DNA of 64,000 nucleotides from Vigna angularis (taxonomy: Eukaryota > Streptophyta > Magnoliopsida > Fabales > Fabaceae): assembly GCF_016808095.1 (NCBI RefSeq), contig NC_068975.1, positions 36,788,001-36,852,000 on the forward strand. Reading direction: 5' to 3'. A program made the translations under genes and the position numbers. The notes beneath the pieces are model-generated. The model did no database searches. It saw only the letters and a list, made by a program, of their open reading frames with translations, and was not told where the DNA came from. Positions within the stretch are counted from its first letter, which is position 1, and every line of letters starts with the position of its first letter. Shown one piece after another: positions 27,556 to 38,159 of the stretch.

Positions 27556-28354
27556 ATGGCTTCGTCTCTTTCATTTCCGATCCTCATTCCGTTCGCAATG
27601 GAATCCCCGTCGTGTGTGACGGTGCCGCATATGGCATTTTCCAAACCTCCGAAGCACCACCGTCCTTTGGTCAGAGGTCGAGTCAGAGTTAGACCGGTAA
27701 ATCGCCGCCTCAACTCCGCTACGCTGTTCCGGTGCTCTTCCGCCGCGGACGACGCTGTCATCACCCTTCACGTTGGGGTTTGTTCGACTTCGACCTCCTT
27801 GCTTCATTTTTTTTTTTAAATTTTCTCAAACGGAATCAAATGTAGAATTTCAAATCCACTTCTCTCTCTTTCCAGGGAATGATGTGCGAAGGATGCGCTA
27901 ATAGCGTCAAAAAGCTTTTAGAAAGCCGAGTGAGTGATAGTAATAGCAGTACTTATGTTGTTCCAGTTCAATTTTTCCATGTGTTTCAATAACTAAACAA
28001 CGTGCTATGTTATAGCTTGGAATGTAACAAGTTTATGTTCTTATCATGCTTTTGTTTGTGTTTAATGATTAATGGAGTGGACAGCCTCATGTGTTGTCTG
28101 CTCGGGTAAATTTGGCATCAGAGATAGCAATTGTTTCGCCTGCACCTGAAGAAAAACCGGCACCAAATTATCTAAAGCGATTAGGGGAGGAACTTGCACA
28201 GCATTTAACTACCTGTGGTTTTACATCTACCCTTCAAGGTGTGGTTTATTATGTTGTTGTTTCTATTTGTTTTCATTATGGGGCTCAATGTTGCAAACAT
28301 CACTGTATTGTTTTTATGAATTTTTATACAATACAGAAAAAAGGTAATATCTAA
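27556..28354 (+). CDS. Plastid HMA copper-binding protein, PAA1 N-terminus/PCH1-like
   Basis: Three exons: 27556-27777, 27876-27929 and 28085 onward. The N-terminus (about 1-60) is rich in Ser, Arg and Pro with few acids, like a plastid transit peptide. The HMA domain follows (ITLHVGGMMCEGCANSVKKL), with the copper-binding pair in MCEGC; exon 3 continues PHVLSARVNLASEIAIVSP and GFTSTLQ. In PAA1, the chloroplast-envelope Cu-ATPase, this part is followed by membrane and ATPase domains; none is found downstream. If the intron after 28238 is retained, translation stops at 28354, giving 181 residues. That is how, as I recall, the plastid copper chaperone PCH1 arises from Arabidopsis PAA1. Alternatives: a separate PCH1 gene, a truncated PAA1 copy, or the first exons of a fusion with FLU. 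Start at 27556 is the first in-frame ATG. Confidence 0.75.
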
Positions 28355-28572
28355 CGTGGTGATGCTAGAGTCTATAGAGAGGAAAGGTACATCCTAATCT
28401 TTAAGCAGAAACGAGAGAGCGAAAAAAGAAAATCAAGTAAGAGAGATAACAGATCCACATATGGACAAAAATGTGATAGAAAATGAAATGAAAAATGAGA
28501 AATCCATTCGGTATACAAGTATAATAACCCTTATAGACATCACATGCATGTATACCAATGAAATTTTTTGAA

Positions 28573-29024
28573 ACGGTTAAGTAGTGGACTTTAAGCCTAA
28601 CTCAATCTCCAAAACCGGCTTATAAGGTGAGGTTTGCACCCACTTATATATTATAAGTTGGTTTTAGGATATGCTCTAACTTGACTTTGATACCAGGTTA
28701 AGAAGTGAACTTAAAGCCTAACTCAATCCCACAAAACTGGTTTGTAAGGTGAGATTTGCACTCATGTCACGTTGAGGTATATACATCTCGAGCATGAGAC
28801 TAGACATTAATGGGTGGTCTGATAACAGCCCGATATCGGGTGGAACAATATGCTCAATAAACAACAAATATCGATAGGATAGACTCTAACTGTCTCTCAT
28901 ACCATATTAAGTAGTGCACTTTACGCCTAACTCAACCCCATTAAACCGACTTGTAAGGTGAGATTTGCACTCACTTATATATTATAAATTGACCTTATCT
29001 CTAGTCAATGTGGGACTTCCAACA
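28573..29024 (-). mobile_element. Tandem TRIM-like array (three LTR copies, two truncated)
   Basis: Read on the minus strand, a complete LTR (28905-29024) opens TGTTGGAAGTCCCACATTGAC and is followed by a primer-binding-like TGGTATGAGAG. A second LTR (28696-28766, 5' part missing) is followed by TGGTATCAAAG, and a third fragment lies at about 28573-28665. The TGGTATCAGAG form is complementary to the 3' end of plant initiator tRNA-Met. Short internal pieces carry no open frame. The same family is on the plus strand at 33719-34344. Confidence 0.75.
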
Positions 29025-30542
29025 GAAACCATACCTAATATTAGAATTATACTAAAATTCTCCCATGAAAGCACATTCAATTCAACATAGTGGTGTTAAA
29101 CTCAACACCCTACCGCCCACCAACAACCAAATGAAGAATGTTGGGAAGGTGCAAGAGAGATGCATGCATATTTTCCTTTTCATGTACAATGCGTACACAT
29201 TCTTTACTCCTGAGTTTATCACTCAATACATTTCCTTTATTGATATTTATAAAATGAATAATTGAGAATTTGATAATCCTTCCATGTTAGTTGCTTTTAC
29301 CTCCTTGCCTATTCTTCCTAAAATTGTGTACTTTGATAAGCTGATTTTCCTACATATAGTTACCCATGGTATGGGATTTGTATGTAAATTCATATTACTA
29401 ATGGATATGTTTGTCAGTAATGTTAATTCTATAGAAAAAAGCAATGCATTAAAAATGTGCTTAGGAGGGAATGTTACTCAAGATGGAAGTCATGGAAAAG
29501 AAATTTGTGGGTAACATTATCCTATTTGTTAGTAATATTAAGACAAAAAAATTAAATTGACCAAAATTTGAAAATCCATTTATTGCCCTCTTCAGAACAC
29601 TCACGTATTTGACCTCTTTTTACTCCATTGACCAACAATCCCTATTTGCCGTCCAACGCTATTTGGTACCAAAAATTTGTATGTTTTTTCTTCAGTACCT
29701 CCAACCTCTTCTCCTCTGGTAAATCCCTAAATCAAATCCCTTGATACATCTTCAATAGCTTCTTCGTCTCCTAATTCGCTAAATCAAATCTCTTAATATG
29801 TCCTCATCTGCTGGTCTCTCACCTAAATTGAGAAATCAAATCCCTAATTCAGGGACCTTAGCTTCTTGTTCCCTAACTAACTCCATCCATTGCCACTTAC
29901 CCCCTTTGGTAGTACATCTATCCTAGAGCACAAGCTTCTCAATCCTCTTGGTAGTGAGGTAAACTCTAGTGTCATCGATGAAGACTTTGAACTTTGTCAA
30001 TTCTCAAAACTTGGAACATCTTCAATGGCATGCGTGTAACATTGTCCAACTCAAGCTTGACATGGATGACAAGGATATGGAGCAAGGCACATTGGCAACA
30101 AATAGGGACTAGAGGCCATCGATCATTATACTTTGATTATTGTGGCTATGTAAGAGATAGGGTGCATGAAGACGTTGAAGATGTCCCCCTACTTCTGGTG
30201 GTTGAGGCACAACCACTAGGGTGAAGGAATTGCAATGTCATTGTAGAGAGCGAAAGCATGGTGGTTGAGGACGAGAGGGGAGTAGGTTGGAAAGGTAGAT
30301 TGAAGGAGAATTGAAGCCACTGTGGTGTTGCTCTTGCCATTTTTCTCACCCTTGCTTTTCACAACCACAATTCTATGCTAACAACCCCAAACTTTTACTT
30401 TTGGGTCAGTTATTTTTTGCATTCAATCTTCAAATTATTTCAAATTTGTAAATTTTGTCTTGTTTGAGCTTTGAAAACACCCTTTTTTTGTGTTTGTTTT
30501 TGGGAATTTTGTGGGAAAGTTGAACCTTTCTTAATGATTCAG
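29025..30542. other. Spacer upstream of the recognised FLU exons
   Basis: This should contain the FLU promoter and first coding exon if FLU is an independent gene. A Ser-rich frame starting at 29798 (MSSSAGLSPKLRNQIPNSG...) looks transit-like, but its donor phase does not fit the exon at 30543. Other frames (29284-29514, 29994-30224) have no recognised domain and may be transposon debris. Confidence 0.4.
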
Positions 30543-32571
30543 GAAAATTGGCTTGTCTTTCGTTAAAATTGGACAAGATTATTCCACGCTTTGAATATAC
30601 ACTTGATGGGTCTTCAAAGGTTTCAACTTTGTTGCACTACTCAAAGTATAAGGTATGGTGGTGATTAATGATATTCTTGTTGCTATGTAATTTGAATCAT
30701 TTTATCCAAGTTTTTCTTAATGTTAGTTTTAACTATAATTGTGTTTCTGCACAATACCATGGACATTAATCGTCAAATATAGAAGTTTTAAGGGGAAATA
30801 GTCAGTTCAATATAATAAGTATTGACTTATTTCGTTTTTAGTACAATAAGTAAAAAATTACAGTTTTAGTTCAAAACTTTAATTTTGTTTGAATTCCCTT
30901 AATGGTTAAGGTAATTGAACACATGGTCGGTCTTTAATAATTGTCACCAGTGTTTATAAAAGAAAAGGTTAACGTTAATATGCAATTAACCTTGAAGGTA
31001 CCTTTGCTTTTTGTTTTGTAAATTTAAAATCCTTTGTGCTTCTTTTTCAAAGTTAGTTGCATATCAACATTAATTTTTGCTTTAATAAACACACATAACA
31101 ATTGCTAAAGACGAAGCACATGTTCAATTACCTTAACCTTTAATGAAGTTCAAACAAAATTAACGAAATTAAGTTTTTGTACTGAGATTATAATTCTTTT
31201 CTATTTTATTAAGAACGAAATATGTCAATGCTTGTATTGAATTGACTATTTACCCTAGTTTTAAAATAATGTCGGATTGTTAAATAGTGAAGGTTAAAAT
31301 TTATGATCTTCTATTTAAAATGACGTTATTGGAACAATTTACAACCATGGATATTGTTTTGTACAGAGTCTCTCTTTTTCGGTCACTTTTGTAGGATTAT
31401 GCTTATTGTTTCTCTACATCCTGTCAGCTTCCAATTTCTACTCTCTTGTGGCATTGTTCTCTATTGACCTTTGAGTAAAATCGTTTGCCTTGCTAGGAAG
31501 ACATGCACCAAAGGTTCCCATCACTAATAGTTGTAGCAAGCAATATTTTGATGTTCTCTATGCCTAATACAGCTTTGGCTGAAACTTGTGAGGCTGATAA
31601 CTCTTTTTTCAATATGCCTATATTGCTAGCGGTAGCCCTCATTGGAGCCACAGTTGGAGGTAAGGTAGCAAGATTCGTTTGTACATTATACTAGCTTGTG
31701 ATATGTGTTTTCTATTCCAAGGACTTCGAAAGTGGAACTTCATTTAGTTGCAAGGTGTTTGCGGAAATGATTTTCGTTTGTTGCATACTAAAATAAGTTT
31801 TGTATGCAACTACAAATCTTTAAATGCATGAGACTCATTTGAAAGTTAAGAGGCTTAGCTATGTGAGGCATGAGTACATCATGAAAGCTCAATTTTTACT
31901 TGTCTTTAGGGTTGCTTGCTCGGCAAAGAAGAAATGAATTACAACGGGTAAACGAGCAATTAATCCAAATCAATGCAGCATTAAGGAAGCAAGCCAAAAT
32001 CGAGTCTTATGCTCCTAGCTTGAGTTATGCTCCCATTGGTGGTGGTAGGATACCTGATAATGAAATTATTGTTGACCCAAAGAAGCAAGAACTAATTTCT
32101 AAGTTGAAAAATGGAAAGAACTTTCTAAGGAATCAACAGTTGGATAAAGCATTCATAGAGTTTAAGAATGCACTTGAGCTTGCCCAGAACCTAAAGGATC
32201 CTATCGAAGAAAAAAAGGCTGCCAGAGGTCTAGGTTTGTTATCTTTCCTATCTTGCTTGTGAGTCAGGGGGATTCCACGTTATCACTTTGTTTACTGTGT
32301 GCGTGTGTTAAATGGATGAAGGATTTTACAAGGTGCTCCATGAATACAATTGAAATATTGCATTACAGGAGCCTCATTGCAGAGACAGGGAAAATATCGA
32401 GATGCTATAAAATATCATTCCATGGTTTTGGCCATCTCTGAACGAGAAGGGGAGGACTCAGGCAATACAGAGGCGTTTGGGGCAATTGCTGATTGTTACA
32501 CTGAGCTTGGAGAGCTTGAGAAAGCAGGCCAATTCTATGACAAATATATTGCAAGACTAGAAAAGGACTAA
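30543..32571 (+). CDS. FLU: Protein FLUORESCENT IN BLUE LIGHT (FLU), first exon not identified
   Basis: Plastid membrane regulator that holds back 5-aminolevulinate synthesis in the dark by binding glutamyl-tRNA reductase. Exons: 30543-30652, 31497-31659, 31910-32233, 32369-32571; phases 1-0-1-1 agree and the stop is at 32569. Visible: a cleavable-looking stretch ending NTALAETCEAD, a transmembrane segment PILLAVALIGATVGGLLARQ, a coiled-coil-like RRNELQRVNEQLIQINAALR, the family word KIESYAPSLSYAPIGGGRIP, then TPRs (LISKLKNGKNFLRNQQLDKA, GASLQRQGKYRDAIKYHSMV, AFGAIADCYTELGELEKAGQ) to the end, IARLEKD. The exon at 31497 onward matches FLU closely. The exon at 30543-30652 (GKLACLSLKLDKIIPRFEY) is accepted on phase and splice sites only. 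It needs an upstream exon ending in a lone G; the only fitting donor I see is 28238 in the HMA gene. Confidence 0.88.
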
Positions 32572-33056
32572 CATGACATGTTTCATGTGGATTTTCTTTT
32601 TTCTTTCTAATCCACCCTATATGAAGTGATTATTTTTTTGATCGAAAATGCTTAAATGGACTTTTTGAGGCTTCGGTAAAAAGGATACATCATGTTTCCG
32701 AGATTGAAATATTAGTCCTTAAGGTGAGATTATATTAGATTAGATTGTTCTTATTTGCATTTTTATTTTGTTATGGATATCACTTGAACTTAATGTTAGT
32801 AGATAGTTTTATAATTTCAAGGATATTGTTTGAATACTTAATATATTATCTTTAGGTGTTCTTGAGTTGAATTGAATTTGTATTTAATGCATGTTATATG
32901 ATTTATATACCAGGTATATAATTGATTGCATATTACATAGGGATATTTTTGTATTGCTAGTCAATTATATGAATTTTTTAGATAATTTTTCAAGTTTTTC
33001 CTCGTATTTATCAATGGATTAATCTCTCGGTAATATACTTATACAGTAGTTCATGG
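32572..33056. other. FLU 3' UTR and spacer
   Basis: T-rich sequence after the FLU stop, with no other feature seen. Confidence 0.5.
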
Positions 33057-33600
33057 ATAGAAGTGTCAAAGTAGGTTCAAATTAGTGAGCCAACCTAACT
33101 TCACTTACAAGTTTGAGGGTTGGATTGGAAAAAAAATATAGTTTTTCAAATGTAGGTCAAACTGAACCTGTCAGTTTCGAGCTGAGTAGAAGGTAAGTTG
33201 ATCCGTAACCCACCAACAATAATCTTTTATTATTTTTTGTCACATTTTTTTTTATAATTGTTTACTACTTCTAATTATATAGGTTGGTATTATGATCTTT
33301 TTGAATATTATAATGCTATTAAATAATGTTTGAATAATTTGAATGTTTGATTTATCTGCTCGGGTTGGAAAAAAAATCTAGTTTTTTAAATGTAGGTCAA
33401 ACTGAACTCATCAGTTTTGAGTTGGGTAGAATTGGATTGAAGGTGAGTTGATCCGTAACCCACCAAAAATAATCCTTTATCACTTTTTTTTTGTCATAGT
33501 TGTTTACTACTTCTAATTATATAGATTGATAATATGATCTTTTTGAATACTATAATGCTATTCAATAATGTTTGATAGTTTGAGTACTTGATTTATTTGT
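33057..33600. repeat. Degenerate hAT-MITE-like sequence with a 240-bp tandem duplication
   Basis: The left end, about 33058 (TAGAAGTGTCAAAGTAGG, then GTGAGCCAACC), resembles the reverse complement of the element end at 50170-50245 (TAGAGCTGTCAAAATGGG, GTGAGCCAACCC). Then 33121-33360 and 33361-33600 are direct copies sharing TTGGAAAAAAAAT-TAG, AATGTAGGTCAAACTGAAC and GTTGATCCGTAACCCACCAA. Confidence 0.65.
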
Positions 33601-33718
33601 CTATCTAATTATAGTGGTTGACATTTTGATTTTCACTTACTATCTTTATAAAAATGTTTGGTGAAATAGGTTAAGACTTTGATTGTATTGCTATCAATAT
33701 GTGAGTTAGAGTCAATCT

Positions 33719-34344
33719 AATAAGGAAGTTCCATATCGACTAAAGATAAGGTCAATTCATGGGTGTAAATCTCATCTTATGAGCTGATTTTGTAGGAGTT
33801 AAGTTATGCTTAAAATCTATTTCTAATACATAGTATCAAAGTCATGAGTTAAAACCTATTCTAGCAAAATTTGTTATTTGTTAGGCCTATCGTGTCACCC
33901 ACTATCAGGCTGCTATTAGACCACCTATTATTGTCTGGTCCCAGGTTTGAGATGTATATACCTCGGCGGGGTGTTACAGATCCCACATTGACTCGAGATA
34001 AGGTGAATTTATAATATATAAGTGGGTGCAAACCTCACCTTACAAGCCGATTTTATGGGGTTGAGTTAGGCTTAAAGTCCACTTCTTAACATGGTATCAG
34101 AGTCCTGAGTTAGAGCACCCTAACAAAATTTGTTGTTTCTTGGGTCTATTGTTTCACCCGCTATCATACCACCCATGAATGTCTTATCCTATGCTCGAGA
34201 TGTATATATTTTTGTATGCGAGGTGTGTTGGAAGTTCTATATCAACTAGAGAGAAAGTCAATTCACAATGTATAAGTGAGTTTAAACATCACCTTACAAA
34301 TTGATTTGTGAGGTTGAGTTAGTCTTAAAGTCCACTTCTTAACA
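33719..34344 (+). mobile_element. Tandem TRIM array: three LTRs separated by two internal domains
   Basis: LTR copies at about 33719-33830, 33972-34091 and 34226-34344 (112-120 bp each) open TGTTGGAAGTTC or a variant and end CTTCTTAACA. After the second LTR comes TGGTATCAGAG at 34092, the canonical initiator tRNA-Met primer-binding site; after the first, a decayed AGTATCAAAG. The two internal pieces (about 134-141 bp) are homologous (CCTGAGTTAGAG, AACAAAATTTGTT, GAGATGTATATA) and non-coding. No clear target duplication. Inverted relative to the array at 28573-29024. Confidence 0.82.
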
Positions 34345-36229
34345 ATTCACTTTAATTATACTTTACTAAATATGTAAAACAAGATGGAAAAACGAAGCAT
34401 GCTTAAGTGAGTTATCCTACCTAACCGACTAATGTGTAATTGGTTGATCGGTATTACAAAATTTTTGACTAATTAAAAAGTGAGTAGAGTTGAGGTAAGT
34501 CACTTTTAACTCAATTCATGGTGAGCTAACTCATGCGTTAGATGGATTGACTTCCATGAAATAATGTCACTAAATTTACTCACTGAAGAAACCAAATATT
34601 GATTTTTCATGTAGTGTTGGTTTGCGTGCTTGTTAGAAGACAGTTTTAGAATTAAGAGTTTCTATATATTTGACTTAAAACTAACTTTGCATATCTAGTA
34701 TTGTTAACTAATAGCTATGCTGCTGCAAATACTTATACCTACCTTCTAATGGTAATATATGTGCACTTAAATCTGAAATATGATGATGGGCATTTACTCC
34801 CCTTAGTGTGCATGTTCTTTGCTTGGCAATCATTATGCATTTTGAATACTATACTACTATAATTTTATTTACTAAATCCATGGTGGACTAAGTGGCAGAT
34901 AAAGAAGATAGCAACTGAAGCAGTTATTTCTTCAGATACAAATGCAGAAGAGTGGTACATGGACTCAATGATGTCTCTTTTAACAAACTAGGCTTTTATC
35001 AAATCTTATATCCTCGGTTCTCAGATATACAAGACAGGTTTATAATAAGAATGTATGTTGCCTTATTGTCAATAGCGATGATGCCCGGTATGTGGTAGAT
35101 TTGTCAATGCACAAATCTATAATTAGTAATCCTGTAGTTATCCAGAATTTCACTTTTTGCTATGTTGTTTGGGATTTGTGTATGATACTTGCAGCTTTTT
35201 TTGACAAATGCTAATCTACATCTTGACAATAAAGAACACAATGGGAAGATTTTCATATCATAGCACAGTTGATGATTAAAAGCATAGAGTATCGGTACAC
35301 TGGATGAATAATAGAAGGAACAATCAACTTTGCAGTCTCGAGTCATGAAACACAATTTCTATTTATTCTCGTGGGTCACATATACTATCTATGGCCACAT
35401 GTTGAAAAGAGTGGAAAGTACCAAAAAAACAAAACTCGCCAAACTTTTCGTGTTAGAAGTAGTAAACACAATCATTTTAATTTTTCAATAAACTTAATTG
35501 ATTCATTGGTGTCTTAAAGATTGAAAGTTAAAAAGATTATAAATATCACAATCAATGAGTTATTAATTTTGAAAATTTTCTTTTGTTGATAACATTCCAT
35601 AAAATTACATGGATGTAGACAATAATGAATTATCAAAATCAAGGAGTTTTTAATTTTGAAAAGTTTCTTTTGCTAATAATATTCTATAAAATTATATGAA
35701 TTAAAAGTATTGTGTTAATATAAAATTGAGATACTTGTTTATAATATGATCTTATATATATATATTGACATAAAGGAGAAAAAGACGAAACTGGCTTCTA
35801 AAATTAGAATTTGAATCTCTTTCCTTTATTTTCTTTCGAATTTTACCCAGTTTGGTTTTGGCTCCTTCAAATTTTGTTTCACCCAATGTAGTGAATGACG
35901 ATTTATCACGTGACATGTCATTGTTCTTATTTTCAATCTATACTACACTCTCAATTAACTCGGGCAGTAAACCTACCTATAAACAGCACCAAATAGGATA
36001 TCTATTTTATTTATAAAGATAGATGAAACAAATATTCATCTATATTTTCTATACTATCGTTATATTGACGATTGTGTTGCAGGTTGTAAATAATGTTTTT
36101 ACATTATCTGGATTATTAATATTGACGGTTATTTAACATTTATGTTGGAAGTTACGGTTCAGAGTATTTTCATTTGTATTAACACTTATATTGGTAGTTA
36201 TAAATACGAGTATTTTCTACTATTACATA
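34345..36229. other. Intergenic sequence with a short tandem duplication
   Basis: No gene recognised. At 35544-35631 and 35632-35700 there are two diverged copies (period about 88 bp) sharing TTAATTTTGAAAA-TTTCTTTTG and CATAAAATTA-AT. Confidence 0.5.
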
Positions 36230-36991
36230 GACTAATAGTGATGATGATCTCCTTGGCTAGGTTGGACCAAAGTTAGAAGATGTGTATGGAGGGGTGTTTC
36301 TTGGATGAATGGTGCGGAAATGTGGTGGTAAATGGTCCAAGGATGAAGAGTTAATGTATGAATGGTGTAGAAGCTCAAAGCCTCTAGGAGATATGGTGGT
36401 GGTGGTGTAGTGTTTGGTGGCTCCAAGAGAGGTTAGTCCAACTCAAGGAGGAAGGTGACTAGAGGAGTCTCATGGGTTGCTCTAGTATTGATCTAAGATG
36501 AGTAGTATAGCCAAAAATTGGTAGCATAACATTACTCAACATCAAAGATGAAATACAAGGATAAAGACACCTCTATTTATAGGCCAAGGGTGTCTCCTTC
36601 TAACCCTAAAAGCACGATCTTCCACCTTTGCTCTCATTGGCCAAAAATGAGGCCTTCTAAGGTGTGGACAAGTGTCCACAAATCCTCTCCAATTATGGGA
36701 GGACATGTGGCCACTCACAAAACACAATCATCTCCATTCCTAGAGTGTCGTGTGGCCACTACTAAAAGAAAAAAACTCTCCACTCCTAAGGTGCCATGTG
36801 GCTACCTTTTAAAAAGTAAATCCTCTCCAATGGAAGCATGACACATGGCACACACTTTTCACTTGGTTTGGATGTCTAACTTTTAAGGAAAATCCTATGC
36901 TACTTAGGCTTTAATACAAGCCTTAAAAAAACCTACACTACATGGCCTAATACAATGACCTAAATTCCTACATTACTCTTCAATCCATGCT
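36230..36991 (-). mobile_element. LTR of a gypsy-type retrotransposon remnant
   Basis: On the minus strand this follows the end of a polyprotein-like frame and contains a good core promoter, GGCCTATAAATAGAGGTG (about 36569-36586). Upstream of it are repeated promoter-like units around GTGGCCACATG and GGAGAGGATTT. The leader past the TATA box is non-coding. LTR borders could not be fixed exactly. Confidence 0.6.
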
Positions 36992-37363
36992 TCATGATGG
37001 CTCCAAAGGTGGTCCACAAGGTAGAGTTGACATCATCTTCAGGAATGACTTTAACTCTCTTGAAAGTGCTTGATCATGGCTAAGGAATTTTCCATCATTC
37101 CCTCCCTCTTGAAAAGGATTTGCCCTTAAATCTTCAACATGAAACAAGGCAAACTTCCTTATCTTCTTTGGAGTTTTGTGTGCTTTCCCACCAAGGTTAA
37201 ATACCCATTTTATAACACAAGTTAGAACAAATGTTACGAAGAATATAACTCCCAACAATGATACACTTAAATCAAATGAGTGATCAAGGTCTTGAAGAGT
37301 AAGAACATCTTTGAAGCTTTTATTTGTCTTGAAGAGTAAGAACATCTTTGAAAGATTATCCAT
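36992..37363 (-). pseudogene. C-terminal fragment of a Ty3/gypsy polyprotein
   Basis: The frame ends HVEDLRANPFQEGGNDGK followed by about 30 residues and a stop just before the LTR. The DLR-NPFQEGG-D signature is, from memory, the usual end of legume gypsy polyproteins. Protease, reverse transcriptase and integrase are absent, so this is a truncated remnant. Confidence 0.6.
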
Positions 37364-38159
37364 TCCAACACAAGAGTTAATTTTTTTAGGGATATGTCAT
37401 CAAATAGTTTGTCAAGAAATAATATAACTGTGAATAATAAATTCTGTTTTATTATTTTTATCTATATTGATTTTTAAGAAAGTAAATTATTGATGAAAAT
37501 AGGTATATGAATTATATTTATATTTAATGATATTAATTTAGGCTGAGTGAGAATGGAGTATTTGAAAAAATAAAGAAAAAACACCCGCACAATCAATTAT
37601 AAGAGTTCCATACACTAATTCTATTAATAAAAAACACTTCATATCAGGATAAACTTAGGAACATAACTACTTTCTTTTAGCGATGAAAGTGCACAAGTGT
37701 CTTAGTTCCTACTCGTAAAGCTTATATCTTCTATATTGCGAATTTAGTATATTAAATACCAAAAAGGGTACGACACTTAATGATAAAATTTTCAAATAAA
37801 AAAATAAATATGATCTCATTTGTGTTTATCAGAGTTGGGAAGGCTGTAGAAAGGAAAAAAAAAAGAGCAACGAAATGTCACTGTACAATACTGTGTCCAT
37901 GGTTCTTGCATTTAGGGCGGAATTTGACACATTCACAAAAGTGTAAGGGATGTGTAGTTTATAACATTTTCTTTTTGGTATCAGCCTTTTTTCCAATCTC
38001 ATGCAGATGGCGAACCCACAACCAAAACAAACCTCAGACCAACATTTTAGACTGAGAATTCCAACAGTTTAGACCTTTCCGAAGCCCACTTACACTAATA
38101 CCAAACTGCAGTCTTCAAGAATATTGCCATTTGTTTTATTTCTGCTGCAAAATTGATTT
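37364..38159. other. Spacer and KUP7-like gene 3' UTR
   Basis: AT-rich. The part from about 37880 to 38159 is somewhat more complex and is probably the 3' UTR of the leftward potassium transporter. No other gene seen. Confidence 0.5.

Noticed and set aside
29798..29930. Ser-rich frame as the missing FLU first exon
   Set aside because: Its only good donor (TTG|GTAGTA) is phase 0, which puts a stop eight codons into the exon at 30543.
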